Shown one piece after another: positions 12,065-25,100 of a stretch of DNA of 64,000 bases (positions are counted from its first letter, which is position 1; each line of letters begins with the position of its first letter). The position numbers were made by a program, and so were the translations under genes. The stretch comes from Alnus glutinosa (Eukaryota; Streptophyta; Magnoliopsida; Fagales; Betulaceae): contig NC_084886.1 in NCBI RefSeq assembly GCF_958979055.1, forward strand, positions 10,278,654-10,342,653. Direction: 5' to 3'. The notes beneath the pieces were generated by a model. The model ran no database searches, had not been told where the DNA came from, and saw nothing but the letters and a program-made list of their open reading frames with translations.

Positions 12065-12461
12065 AAAACTTCATTTACCACCCTTAAATATTTCATCACT
12101 TTTATAATCATATCTTTAAACTTTAAGAAGTATCAATTTAGTGTATCAATCTTTCAATTTTTTTCAACTTCACTCCTCCGTTAGGATTTTTCGTTAAATC
12201 CTGTTAAAATTCTCAAAAATTGAGGCATGGGTATTTTTGTAAATTCCATTAAATCCTTATCAACGCCTAAATCCATACAAATTTTTTTTCCTATAAACAG
12301 TATGGGTATTTTACGAATTTTGACACCCCTCCGTTATGATTTAACGAAAAATTCTAAAGGAATTATGAAATTGAAAAAAAAAAAAAAATGAAAATGATAC
12401 ACAAAATTTATAAGTATGATTGCAAAAGTGATGAAAGACTAAGGGTGGTAAGTGAAGTTTT
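12065..12461. mobile_element. Non-autonomous inverted-repeat element, about 400 bp
   Basis: The ends are inverted copies: AAAACTTCATTTACCACCC at the left and, on the opposite strand, AAAACTTCACTTACCACCC at the right. The similarity runs inward for over 100 bp (TTTCATCACTTTTRYAATCAT and the CTCCGTTA motif). No coding capacity. Probably a MULE-type MITE; the target duplication is unclear. Confidence 0.65.
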
Positions 12462-12473
12462 CCCTTTGTTTTT

Positions 12474-13321
12474 AGGGTTAGATAAGTTTTTGCCCCCTGT
12501 GGTTTAACTCCTTTATTTTTTTTACCCCATGTGGTTCATTTCACATCGCAGATAATACTTTGGTTTTAGCTAAAGACAGAGACGGTACTTTCGTCCAAAT
12601 TTCAGTTCAAAAACTAACAGTAATCCATGCACATCAACACCTCTAAGGTGTTGACACATGTCCTATGCATTAAAAAAAATTAAAAAACTTAAAATAAAAA
12701 ATAAAAGCATTAAATTTTTTTTTAAAAAAAAAAAAAAAAGAAAATAGAAGGGGTTGGCCGAACCACCCCTCAATGGCCATGGTAGTGGTTCAAACCACCC
12801 CAAGGGCCAAACCCTCTAAACCCCCTTTTTTTTTTTTCTTTTTTTGCGCTCTTTAGCCTTGTGGGGGTGGCTTGGGGGGTGGGTTTAGCCCAATGGGGGT
12901 GGCCGATCGAGCCACCCCTAAGGCTTTTGGAGGTGGTTTTGGCCATCCCCATTTTCTCTTTGGGGATGGCCAAACCACCCCCTTTGACCATGGGGGTAGT
13001 TTGGCCATCCCCGAACTAGCCATGGCGGTGGTTGGGTACCCTTCTATTTTTTTTTTCATTTTTTTTTATTTTTTAATGCTTTTATTTTTTAAAAGTTTTT
13101 TATTTGAAGTTTTTTTTTCTTAATGCATAGGACACGTGTCAACGCCTGATAGGTATCGAGACACTGACATGAACTACCATTAATTTTTGGACAAAAATTT
13201 ATACGAATGTACCATCTCCGTCTTTAGCCAAAACCAAAGTACCATATGTAATACGAAATGAACCACAAGGAACAAAATATAAAAGAGTTAAACCACGTGG
13301 GGGTGTTCACTATTTAACCCT
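12474..13321. mobile_element. Mutator-like non-autonomous element, about 850 bp
   Basis: The left end AGGGTTAGATAAG...CCCCCTGTGGTTTAACTC is mirrored at the right by an inverted copy ending TTTAACCCT. The inverted homology spans about 200 bp, including the CTAAAGACRGAGAYGGTAC block. The middle is a GC-rich palindromic section (about 12770-13040) rich in GGGTGG/CCACCC. The frames there are low-complexity artefacts. Superfamily is inferred from the long inverted repeats. Confidence 0.6.
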
Positions 13322-13681
13322 AGTTTTTAATATAAAACCAATCAAATAAAACAAAATTATGCACAAGTGTTGGCTAAGAAAATGTTTATAAAAATAGAGA
13401 ATTATTTTACAAAATGTTCATAAAAATGTTGATTTAAGAAACTAGTTAGGAGAGGGAGCTAGATGGTAAGGAGAGTTGGAAAAGAAGAGATTTTTGTTTT
13501 GTTTTTTTTTTTTTTGAAGTGGCTAATCCCATATATATGTTTCAGAAGATCAGATAAATGTAATATGTCTTCTCAATTGAGAATGAAATATTAGAAAAAC
13601 TTTAATATAAAACTAAAATAAATATTATTTAATTAATATTTAAATATAATAAAAATGTTACACTTAAATTTATTACATTAA

Positions 13682-14480
13682 TGCTCTGTTTGTTTCGACG
13701 TAAAATGATTTCCGTCGTAAAATGGTTTTGAAGAAGGCATTTTTCTAAAAAATATTTTTCGCCGAAAGCATTTTTCGGTGTTTGGCGTCTACGGAAAATC
13801 ACATATATTTTTTATATTCTTATTCAATCATATTAACCTGTAAAAATCAATTTTTATTCAAAACATATAAATATTAATGTAAAATAATATAAAAATTACC
13901 GGTGACGAGATTTCGTCACTGACCGACAGGGTTTATGCCACTTTTACCGAATTTTGGCTACTATAGCCAGAATCCGAGATAAATGCCGGAATCCGAACAG
14001 TTTCGTCAGAGTCTGGATTGGGCGGATTCCGGCAAAAGTGGCCGAATTCAAGCCAAAACTGCCGAAATTCGGCACAGAACGGCCGAACTCCGGCCTACTG
14101 GCCGAAATCCTGCCAAAACCATTGGAATCCGGCTGTTCTAGCCGGGATTTTCTAGCAAGATCTGTCCGGCCAGCCGGCCGTTCTGGCCAGATCTAGCCAT
14201 GGCCGTTCTAGCCAAATTCCGGCCAGATGGCCGGAATACGACCAGAATAGTCGCCGGATTCCAGAGACATTGACCGGATGTTATCAGATTTCGGTGATGG
14301 ACGACTGCTTGAACGTGAAGGTCGACTGTATCGTTTAAAATGGGTCAAATGCGTATGGCATCATCGGAAAATAATTTATGCTTTTGAAAAGCGTAAATCA
14401 TTTTCCAAAATTTATTAAGTATTTTTGGTCAAACAGAAATCATTTTTCAGAATTCATTTTACACCGAAACAAACGGAGCA
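13682..14480. mobile_element. Inverted-repeat element with TAA duplication (PIF/Harbinger-like)
   Basis: The left end TGCTCTGTTTGTTTCG and the right end CGAAACAAACGGAGCA are near-perfect inverted copies. TAA flanks both ends (13679-13681 and 14481-14483), a signature of PIF/Harbinger elements. The interior repeats a degenerate GCCGGAATTCGGC theme between 13900 and 14280 and has no transposase. Confidence 0.6.
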
Positions 14481-14647
14481 TAAGCCTCAAAATTCATCGA
14501 ATTAACCCTGAATACCAATAGTACTTCTACTCCAACAAGTATGCTATTAGTAGTTTATTCTACAAAGAAACGATGACATTGAACAGAGCGTCGAGAGGGA
14601 GACTACCTCAAATTTATAACAAACCCTTGTAGTTGTACCCTCTCCTT

Positions 14648-15803
14648 CATTCGGAAAAGAATCCTCTCCATTTCATTTGAAATGGAGAGGAGCCGGTTGA
14701 TGGCTTGAATCTCTTTAGCGATATTTAAGGCCAAAAATAAGTCACGTGGCTCGAGGAAAAAAAAAACCAAACTTAAACCCATTTTGTAGACCTTGTTAGT
14801 ACGCTCAAGAACATCGGTCTTGGCCTTGGAGCGCCAAGAGCGAGACCAGTGAAGTAGCTTCTCCCACGCCAATCGGATTGCTCGGCGGCGATCTCTGGCT
14901 CGGTCAGGAATGGATTCCGGGTCTTGGAAGAGCGGGTGAGAGGTGGAACCAGCGTGAGTGGCAAGGGAAAGAGACACTGGCTTGTTTGAGGGGAAGGGAA
15001 GCTGATGGTGACGGCAAATACAGGGAGCAGAAGAATGCTGAACAGAGGGCGGACCGACTGCTTCATTGGCGCAATGAAATCGCCAGACCGGCTGACGGGC
15101 TTCGCTAGAGACGGCCACAAACAATGGGTTGTGTGGGTTAGATTCATCTTCTCTTTCAAGAATTTTGGACATCAGAAGAGAGAAGACGAGGCGAATTTGG
15201 ATTAGGGTGAGGACTTGCCAATGAAATGAACCATGAAATGGAAAAGAAAGTAGAATACAAACGTGGGTTTAGCTCAATGGATTTTCAAGATTAATTTCTC
15301 GACTTAGCAGCAGCTCAAATTGGGGGCAATAGATCTTGGAGTGGAAATACAGACAAAAAAAGTAGGCTATAAAATGGAAATGAGAGTGAAATTTGAGTGT
15401 GGGATTCGGTTGAGAAATGGGAATTTCATGGCTGTTAATCTATTACAAACAAAACAGAAACAAAAGATTAAACACCAGCTCAATTTGCAAAGAAAATGGA
15501 CAAATGGGTCATTGGGTTGGTTGCAAATGGAATTGAAAATTTCAATCTGAAAGTTGTGATTTCAAGAACCCTTTTTTTACGAGAGATTGAGTTGAAAGCC
15601 AGATAAAAAGAGAAGAAAGTTTGATAGGGAAGAAGGTGGGTTGAGCTGAGGAGAAGTTGCATTGGGATTCTGCATTGTCTAGTGCCACTCATGCCGGTGT
15701 TTTTTCTTTTTCTTTTTTTGTTTCCTCTTAAGCCACGTGGCTTATTTTTGGCCTTGGATCTCTTCTCCTCTCCAGTTCTAATGAACTGGAGAGGATTCGG
15801 ATC
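14648..15803. mobile_element. Inverted-repeat element with hairpin ends
   Basis: About 100 bp at each end are inverted copies, sharing AATCCTCTCC and GGCCAAAAATAAG next to CACGTGGC. Each end also holds its own small palindrome: CCTCTCCATTTCA facing TGAAATGGAGAGG at the left, CCTCTCCAGTTC facing GAACTGGAGAGG at the right. The 1-kb interior has - strand open frames (14603-15172 and 15480-15836) that resemble no family I know. It could be a MULE-like carrier of captured DNA. Exact ends and target duplication are unresolved. Confidence 0.5.
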
Positions 15804-15987
15804 CGCCTTTGTCATGCATCTCCATCCATCTTCCATTGAGGTTTCTTGTACGATTACATCTCTCTTTTAAATTTATTTATTTTTCTGAGAAAATATACTT
15901 TAATCCTTGAACGTATTACTATTTCTGCATTTTAGCTTAAACAAATGACACTTAAACCTCACAAATTACTAAACTATGACTATCAGA

Positions 15988-18900
15988 TGTTGAGAATGGA
16001 AAACAGGATTGAAAAACAGAGAGAAAAGGTTAAGGAGAAAAGTTGTTTCTCTTGTATATTGCATGAATGAATTCTGTGTACATAGTTCTGTATTTATACA
16101 TACAAGAATGAACTACAAGTTGCAGAATGAAAGAACCAACTTAACTGTACGCTAACTATCTCTTCCAGCTGGCATACCAATTGTAACTAATATAAACTAA
16201 CTCTGTCAACTAGTATTTAACTAATATACCAGTATGACATAACACTAAAACTCCCCCTCAAGAGGAAACAACATTAAAAATATTAATGATGTTCATCTTG
16301 GATAACAGATAATGAAAAAGATTAGAGCCGAGAGCTTTGGTGAATAAATCTGCAAGTTGATGCATAGACTTCACATGTAGAGTCCGGATGACATTTTCTT
16401 GAATCTTATCCCGGACTAAATGACAATCTATTTCAATGTGTTTAGTTCTTTAGTGAAAAACTGGATTGGCAGTGATGTGGAGGGCTGCTTGACTATCACA
16501 AAATAATAACGCTGGTTGAGAATGATCAATCTTGAAATCATTAATCAAATGTAGTAACCAAGTAATCTCACAAGTAGTGGCTGCCATAGAGCGATACTCT
16601 GCTTCTGCAGAGGAATGAGAGACAGTAACCTGTTTCTTTGATTTCCAAGAAATCAAAGACTCCCCCAAGAATACACAGTAACAAGTGACTGAACGTTTAG
16701 TATCAAGGCATCCAGCCCAATTTGAATCACAAAAAGCTTTAAGATGAGAAGCTGAATTTGCAGGATAAAAAAGTCCTTGTCCAGGAGAAGACTTGAGGTA
16801 TCTAAGAACCCGAGTGGCTGCATCCATGTGAGGCTGCCGAGGAGTATCCATAAACTGGCTCAAAGTCTGCACCGAATAAGCTATGTCCGGTCGAGTAATG
16901 GTGAGATAAAGAAGACGGCCAACAAGTCTTCGATAACTAGTAGGATTATCAAGAACATCACCACTATACCGAGACAATTTCAAATTAGTTTCCATAGGAA
17001 ACTTAGAAGGCTTGGCAGCAAGCAAACCACAATCTTCCAAGATCTCCAAAGTATATTTTCTTTGACAAAGAGATAAACCCTTTGAGTTCGAGCAATTTCT
17101 AAACCAAGGAAAAATTTCAAATCACCAAGATCCTTGAGCTTAAACTCATTGTTTAGAAATTGAATAAACTGTTTGACAGCATCAGCAGAATCACTAGCCA
17201 ACACAATGTCGTCCACATAAACCAAAAGAGCAAGAAAGCTTGAACCTTGAAAACGAGCAAACAAGGTATAATCAGATTTTGACTGAGTAAAACCATGAGA
17301 TAATAAGGTAGTAGTAGAGAACTTGGCAAACCACTGCCGAGAAGCCTGTTTAAGTCCATACAGAGACTTAGTGAGCCGACAGACTTGATGCTCCCCCTTA
17401 ATAGAATATCCCGGTGGCAATTTCATGTAGACTTCCTCATTAAAATCTTCATGAAGAAATGCGTTATTTACATCAAGTTGATGTAAATACCAGCCATGTG
17501 AAGCAGCAAGAGCAAGAAGGCATGTCACTGTGGTGAGTTTGGCAACCGGGGAAAATGTCTCATAATAATCTAAGCCCTCACATTATATGTAACCTTTGGC
17601 GACTAGACGGGCTTTGTAACGTTCTATGGATCCATCTGCTTTAAGTTTCACTTTGTATACCCATTTACATCCAATTGGAACTTTGTTTGGAGGTAAATCA
17701 GTAATAGTCCAAGTGTGATTATCTTCAAGTGCAACAATTTCAGTATTCATAGCATCACGCCAATGCTGAAATTTATTGGCTTGATGGAAAAATTGAGGTT
17801 CATATGTGGAAGAAACTTGTAAGCAGAATGTTTTATATGAATCAGACTTCATGAAATTTGATGATGGAGCATGATGAGAAGCAATTTGACAATGATACAG
17901 CTATAAGTAACCTGGTTTATGCTTAACACGAGATGATTTCCTTAGATGTGATGAAGGAACAGAATGATGATGAGAGGAAATAATAGGAACTGAGTGAGGT
18001 TCAGGTTGTAGTTGAGTGGCAGGTTGTATTTGAGTGTCAGATTGTGTGGGAGTATCGGATGGTGTTGAAGATTCAGATTGTGTTTGAGGTTCAGATTGAG
18101 TTTAAGGTTCAAATGGAGTTTAAGGGTCAGAATGTGTTTGAGATTCAGATTGTGTTTGAGTTTCAGGTTGTATTTGAGGTTCGGGTGAAAAGGATGCAGG
18201 ATGTGTATGAGAAGCTAAAAAATTTGCAACTTCTTTTGGTAAAACAGAAGAAGAATGAGAAAATTCAGAAGATATGAGAACACCATCAAATGAAAAATTA
18301 AGAAGATCAATGGTAAAAGGAAAGATTGACTCATGAAAGATGACATCTCTAGATATAAACACGGAATGAGAATGAAGATCCAAAAGTTTGTAGCCTTTTT
18401 GCTGAAAAGGGTATCCAAGAAACACACAAGGTTTAGCTCTAGGAGCAAACTTGTTGCGGTGTCTAGAAAGTGTAGAAGCATAGCAAAGGCATCCAAAAAC
18501 TCGAATATGATCAAGAGAAAGAATTTTATCATGAAGCAATTGATAAGGAGAAAAATTGGACAAATGGGGTGTAGGAATACGATTAATAGGATATGCTGCT
18601 GTCAAGATACAATTTCCCCAAAATTTGAGAGGAAGATTGGATTGAAATTTAAGAGAACGAGCAACATTGAGAAGATGTTGGTGTTTCCTTTCAGCAATAG
18701 CATTTTGTTGGAGAGATTCTACACAACTTAGTTGATGTAGAACCCCTTTGACAGAATAAAAATCAGGCATATGAAATTCTGGACCATTGTCCAAACATAT
18801 GATTTTGATTTTAGAGTCAAACTGATTTTCAACAAAATGAAAGAAGGATTTGAGGTAGGTTCGGGTCTGGTCTTTGGATTTCAATAGATGAATCTATGTT

Positions 18901-21041
18901 AATCTACTACAGTCATCAACTATAGTTAAAAAATAATGATGACCATTCCTAGAACTAACCAAAAAGAGACCCCATATGTCACAATGAATTAAAGCAAAAA
19001 TAGAAAGAGAACATGAAACACTATGAGGAAATGATAATATTTTCTATCGAGCCAAATGGCAAACAGTACAAGGTGTATCCAGCAAATCACAAACGATTTG
19101 TGGATTATTAGAATGTAAAAGCTTAAGTCGAGAATGAGACAAATGTCCCATTTTGTAATGCCAAAGGTCTGTAGCAATAGACTTAACATGAGTAGAAATT
19201 GGAAAATGTACAGAATTTGAAAAGGAAGATGAAAACACATCTGATGCAGGCACTGCAAGTTCATCCAGCAAGTAATAAAGTCCATTTGCCTTTCTACCCA
19301 CTCCAATCGTCATCCATGATGTTAGATTCTGTATAAAGCAGTAGTTAGCAAAGAAAATGAAACAAAAATTAAAGGATTGAACCAGCTTGCTAACCGAAAG
19401 AAGATTAAAAGAAAAGGATGGAACACATAGAACATTTGTGAGTGTTAAATGGGCTGAAATCTTAACTGTTCCAATGTGAGTGACAAGAGCAAACTTGCCA
19501 TTTAGCAATTTTACTTTGGAAAAAATAGTGGTTGTAATGGAAGTGAAAAGAGAAATGGAGTTGATCATATGATCAGTAGCTCCAGTGTCTACAATGCATG
19601 TATGAGGTTGAGGCAAAATAGATATATGGCAGGAAGAAAAAACTAAGTATTTGGGATTAGAAAGCAATGTGTGATGAAAAACCGAGCAAGGATTACCTGC
19701 ATTTGATGAATTCAAACAATCAAAAGTAGTGTTTGAGACACCACCAGCTTGAAGAGCAGATGATGAAGAATTGGCTTGCATATTCTGCATGAACATCATC
19801 AATTGCTGAACTTGAGATTGGGTAAATGGCAGAGGTGAACTCTTTATGATCTGAACGTGATTAGCAGAGGATGAAGTCCCAGCAGACTTGTTACGAGTGA
19901 ACTTCAACTCGGGAGGGAAGCCATGAATCTTGTAGCACTTCTCAATTGTGTGGCCAGTCACACCACAATGACTACAAACATGTTTAGGTTTACGAGAACC
20001 TTGCTTGATAGTCTGAGTGTTAACAATAGGGGATTTTGTTGTCAATAAGGCTGAACTATCTCCAAAAAGAGATGATTGAGGAATCCCTCCAGAAAGGTCT
20101 TTTTGTCTTTCTTCTTGTAATACCAAGGAAAACACTTTGTTGATGGGAGGTAATGGCTCAAGTAACAAAATTTAGCCACAAATGTTTGAAAAAGAATCAT
20201 TTAATCCCATTAAAAAATGGTAAATGTATTCTTGATGGTGAAAATCCATGATTGTCTTGGTACAACCACAGATGCAACGCCCGCAAGAGCATTGAGGAAT
20301 TGGGCGATAATTGGAAAGCTCATCCCAAAAACTCTTAAGAAGAGTATAATATGAGCTTACCGAATGTGAGCCTTGAGTGATAGCAGCAATAGACTTCTGA
20401 AGCTGGAAGATGCGAGGGTCTTTCCACATAGCTTCAGCATTGTCGATGTAGATTATACTTGCTGCAATTTCCTTTGAAACAGAGTTGATGATCCAACTCA
20501 ACACCATGTCGTAGCATCGCATCCATGGCTTGAATTCTGGAGAAGAATTTGATGGTTTTGACATAGAACCATCGATCAAACAGATCTTGTTCTTAGCTCT
20601 AAGGCCCATCATCATTGACCGGTTCCAAGAATTGTAATTCTCGCCGATCAGAGGTTGAGAGACGAGGATTGAACTCGAACTGTCTCCATTACGGAGAATC
20701 AGAGATTTCGCTGAGTGCGGAATTGGAAGCAGAATTTTGATTTTCCATTGTTTGAGATTCAGTATGCTCTGATATCATATCAAATGTTGAGAATGGAAAA
20801 CAGGATTGAAAAACATAGAGAAAAGGTTGAGGAGAAAAGGTGTTTCTCTTGTATATTGCATGAATGAATTCTGTGTACATAGTTTTGTATTTATACATAC
20901 AAGAATGACCTACAAGTTGCAGAATGAAAGAACTAACTTAACTGTACGCTGACTATCTCTTCCAGCTGGCATACCTGTCGTAACTAATATAAACTAACTC
21001 TATCAACAGGTATTTAACTAATATACCAGTATGACATAACA
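15988..21041 (-). mobile_element. Ty1/copia LTR retrotransposon, decayed, 5.05 kb
   Basis: Two 257-bp LTRs in direct orientation (15988-16244 and 20785-21041), both TGTTGAG...ATAACA, differ at about 13 positions by eye (near 95% identity). Next to the right LTR, the - strand reads a primer site with TATCAGAGC, matching initiator Met tRNA. A purine-rich tract (GAGGGGGAG, - strand) adjoins the left LTR. So transcription ran right to left. The flanks, TCAGA and CTAAA, do not match, so no target-site duplication is seen. Confidence 0.9.
16450..20748 (-). pseudogene. Copia gag-pol remains (gag, protease, integrase, RT, RNase H)
   Basis: In - strand order: gag from an ATG at 20748 and the segment 20172-20615; a zinc knuckle CSHCGVTGHTIEKC and protease DTGATDHM within 19044-20168; the GAG-pre-integrase motif (LWHYKMGH) at the end of that segment; the integrase core at 18120-18884, then an RT segment 17583-17852 (WVYKVKLKADGS, ending in a stop); the RT core 16980-17528 with QLDVNNAF and YVDDI; and RNase H 16450-17049 ([15 protein letters not shown]). 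Integrase before RT defines the copia order. Several stops and frameshifts separate the segments, so no complete polyprotein can be made. Two of the segments overlap in different frames (16980-17049). Confidence 0.88.
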
Positions 21042-21134
21042 CTAAAAATGACAATTTAGCCCGTTCATTAAAATTCCTGTTTGTTTGAAGGGAATGGAAG
21101 CTATGTGCATCACATGTGACTTTTCAGCCCCTAA

Positions 21135-21138
<4 letters not shown>

Positions 21139-21168
<30 letters not shown>
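21139..21168. repeat. (TA)15 microsatellite
   Basis: A pure TA run in AT-rich DNA just beyond the copia element. Confidence 0.85.
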
Positions 21169-21170
<2 letters not shown>

Positions 21171-21459
21171 ATATGTTTTTCTACATATTGGTCTTACATA
21201 TTTAATAGTCAATTTATAAAAAAAAAAAAAAAAAAAAATGTTAGAATTGGACAAGAAATAGAAAAATGGTTTTTTCTTATTTTAAAAAAAATAAAAAAAT
21301 AAAAAATGAATACATGAATCCATTCCATCAAAGAGTCCACAACAAAGATTAAAAATCCCTAATGAGTTTTTATTTATTTTCTTCTCAAACAGTACAATTG
21401 AGATAAAGTTTTTCTTTAAATTAGATTATAAAAAAATTTGTTCAACTCAATCTATTAAA

Positions 21460-21920
21460 GTGACATCTATTTTTAAAGCAAGTAATTATCACCTATATTT
21501 TAGAATTTAAATGTTAGAAATCACATGCTTTATTAAAAGTGCATGTAAAAATGAAATACTCTAAAAATAAATATTGACATCTATCTTTAAAGTATGCGAT
21601 TCTTAACTGTATTTTAAAATTTAAATGCAAATCACTTGCTTTATTAAAAGTGCATGTAAAAATGAAATACTCTAAAAATAAATATTACCATCTATCTTTA
21701 AAACATATGATTCTTATTATCTGTATTTTATAATTCAAATGTGAGAATCACATGACTTATTAAAAGTGTAGGTGAAAATAGAATACTCTAAAAATATATG
21801 TTGAAATCTATTTTTAGAGCACGTAATTCTTATATAGAGTTAAAATTTAAATATGAGAATTACTTGCTTTATTAAAAGTGCACGTGGAAAACAAATATTC
21901 TAAAAATAAATGTTAATTTT
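21460..21920. repeat. Tandem repeat, four copies of a 111-116 bp unit
   Basis: The word TATTAAAAGT recurs at 21531, 21642, 21758 and 21870. Each copy also carries ATACTCTAAAAATA and an ATTTAAAT stretch. The copies have diverged moderately. The array ends about 200 bp before the HSFA5 start codon, so it may lie in that gene's promoter. Confidence 0.8.
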
Positions 21921-22120
21921 AATAGACGGAATTATTAAGAAAAAATTGTCCAACAATTGAAACCGTGTGTAAGAAAAGTCAACAGGTCCTCCATCGTACA
22001 GGTTTTACCATCGTCTCATTTGTCTGTGACACACACTATTCAAGTCAATTAATTAATCGCGTCCACAAACAACCACCCATTCAAGTCCCAAGCCCAACCC
22101 GAGGAATCCGGGACCTGAAG

Positions 22121-25100
22121 ATGGACGGAGCTCCGACGACGAGCGGGAGCGGAGGAGGAGGGGGAGGCGGCCCGGCGCCGTTTCTGATAAAGACGTACGA
22201 CATGGTGGACGACTCGACGACGGACGAGATCGTGTCGTGGAGCCAGAACAAGACGAGCTTCGTGGTGTGGAACCCGCCCGAGTTTGCCCGGGTCCTCCTC
22301 CCCGCCTTTTTCAAGCACAACAACTTTTCCAGCTTCATCCGCCAGCTCAACACCTATGTCTGTTCTCTCTCTCTGTTCGCTTTCTTATTATTTGTTTTGA
22401 TTCCGCTTCTGATTCGAATTGTTTTCAGCTTCTAATTGTTGAATTTATTTGAAGGAGGGGAAGCGTGTTGTAGGTAAATTTTAAGCGATTTTGAATGGGC
22501 TGAATCCATTGGTGCTAAACTAGATTTATAAATTGTATTTTTTTGGTTAGTTTTCCCAGATTGAAATTGGGTTCGTTTTCTGTATGTTTTGGCGGTTTCT
22601 GAAATTGGGTTCATTTTCTTTTGGGGTCTTATTCCTTAGCTTATGAGAAGGTTATGGCATCTATAAAGTAGCATCCTTTTCAAGTATTCTCATTGCTTAT
22701 GTTTTTAACTTCAATTTTTTTTTGGAGTTGTTTTTCGTTGAGAGATCTGCATGGTAGTTAGTTTGCTGGGCGTGTTAAAATATCAATTAAATGATTAAGT
22801 TTACTATTTTCTATTAGCTTAAACGTTTAGGATAACTGGGATTTAACAAGGCAGGTTGGAGATTCTTTTTCTTTTTCTTTTTTAAGGCAAGTGTTATACT
22901 ATAGTAAGGATGGCAGGATGTTTGATGCGGATAGGAACTGTTGGGATTTGTTTTCTCGGATTGGTTTGGTGGTGCTGAAGATGAGGCCATTTTTATTGAG
23001 TTGCATTTGATGTCTGGAAGTGCTCTTCATTGGTGTCCAGGATTTTGTAAGGGTTTACATAAATGGGACCTATAGTCCGTTATGGTTTGTTTGTGATCTT
23101 CTAGGGAGGGCAAAAGTTAGAATGTCCGTGGGGAGGATACTCAGGTATGGTAGCATACAAGTCGTCAGACCTCTAAAGTGAACAATCGAGCTTTTGTTGG
23201 AAGGAAATTTGGCATAATATTCAAATTGTAAGGCTCCAATTGGAGATCAAAGTTGGAGGCTGGCAGAATTGAGGTTGGGTATTGGAAATGGGCCTCCTGA
23301 TTCTAGTTCTTTACTTTGGTGGTACTGCAAGAATAGATTTTTTTTTTTTTTTTTCCTGTTCTATAAAACTATCATATCTTTAGTTTAATTTTAAGGCTTG
23401 AATGTAACTCTCACCCAATCGATTTTTCTTCTTTGTTAAATGCTTTTTCTCAACCACTGGATTTTTCTGTTTTGAGTTTTTCTTTTTCCTTTTCTGAGAC
23501 TGAAAATTTCCAAAAATTTTATTTGTCAAGTAGTCTTTTCCAGTTTCCATCTTATGGAAAATATTTTGCAACCTTTTCTCATAAGTACTATTTGCAACTT
23601 TTGTCATCAGTTCTTTTTTGGCAGTCAAAACTCAGAATAGTAATTCAACTTGTTTCCAAATCTAAAAGAATTGGAATTTGAATGGCATTGCGAAGCTTTA
23701 TTTCCAATTCCACACAGTCAGACCTAGGAGGAGCTGAGGTTTGAAGTATCTGTGAAGGCAAATGGTTTTCTTTTTCTTTGTGTGTGTGCGTGTGTGTATG
23801 TGCAAACCTATGCAAATTTGGGTGAACAACTTTTTACTTTACTATGATTCTAAGGGCAGGTTTTTTTTTTGTTTTTTCCCCTCATTAGCCTCATGCTGTG
23901 GCTGTGAGTTATTTCATCAAGGTAGTGTGGTATCTCAAATAAGGCTTTAGCAATCCTGACGGTAGTAAATACATGTCCTAAAAAATTAGCTGTGCCTTTT
24001 TTATTTTAATATTTTATTTTTTCTTTAAAGAAGTTTATTATCATCCTCCTCTTTCCATCCACCCACTATCATGGTGATACATCTGGTGTTGCTAATTCTA
24101 TTATTTTTCTTTATCACCTCTGCAATTTATTATCATGGTCTTTTGGTAGGTGGAATTGGTTAGCATTTGACCACCTAAAAATCAAAACACAATTTTGTTT
24201 GTGCTTTTTACTCCCTTGTACAATTATACAGATGTTTTGGTTGGATAATATTTCGTTTTAGGTTTTAGGTACATATGGATACAATTTCCATGTATAGATG
24301 TGTTTTAATTTAGCAAAGAATGTTTTGTGACCAGGGATTTCGAAAGATTGATCCTGAGAGATGGGAGTTTGCTAATGAAGATTTTGGGAAAGATCAAAAA
24401 CATCTTCTTAAAAATATCCACCGCAGAAAACCTATTCACAGCCACAGTCACCCTCAAGGTTCTTCGGTCGATCCAGAGAGAGCAGCTCTTGATGAAGAGA
24501 TAGAGAGGCTTTCACAAGAGAAAGCTGCACTTGAAGCAAATGTTTTAAGGTCCAAACAGCAGTGGTCAGCTGCAAAGTTTCAGTTCGAAGACCTGAAGCA
24601 ACAAGTGGATAATATGGAGCAGAGGCAGAATACTTTGCTGGCCACCTTAGAAAAGGCTTTTGAGAACCCTACTTTTGCTGAAATTCTTGCTCGGAAAATT
24701 GAGGATTTCTCAGCATATAATAAAAAAAGACGACTGCCTCAAGTCGATCATTCACAGCCAGTTGTGGAAAATAGTTTTCTGGATAACCTCAGTAGTTCTA
24801 GAACTGAGTTTGGGAATGTTTTTCACCAAGATTTCTCAAATAAACTGAGATTGGAATTATCACCAGCTGTTTCAGACATTAACATGGTTTCACGTAGCAC
24901 ACAGAGTTCCAATGAAGATGGAGCAAGTCCAAAGAGGAAACTATCTGAAGGAGAACCAAAATGTGCGCAGATGAGAACTGAGGGTTTTGTATTTCCACTC
25001 GAAACGTTAGAGCTTTCAGATACAGGAGCATCTTTTACACGTAAAATAGATTCCACTGTGTCTCAGAAAAGCCCAATGTTCCACCCATTGCAGCCAAGTT

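Noticed and set aside
12770..13123. Gly/Pro-rich frames around 12.8-13.1 kb
   Set aside because: Low-complexity GGGTGG palindromic DNA inside a non-autonomous element.
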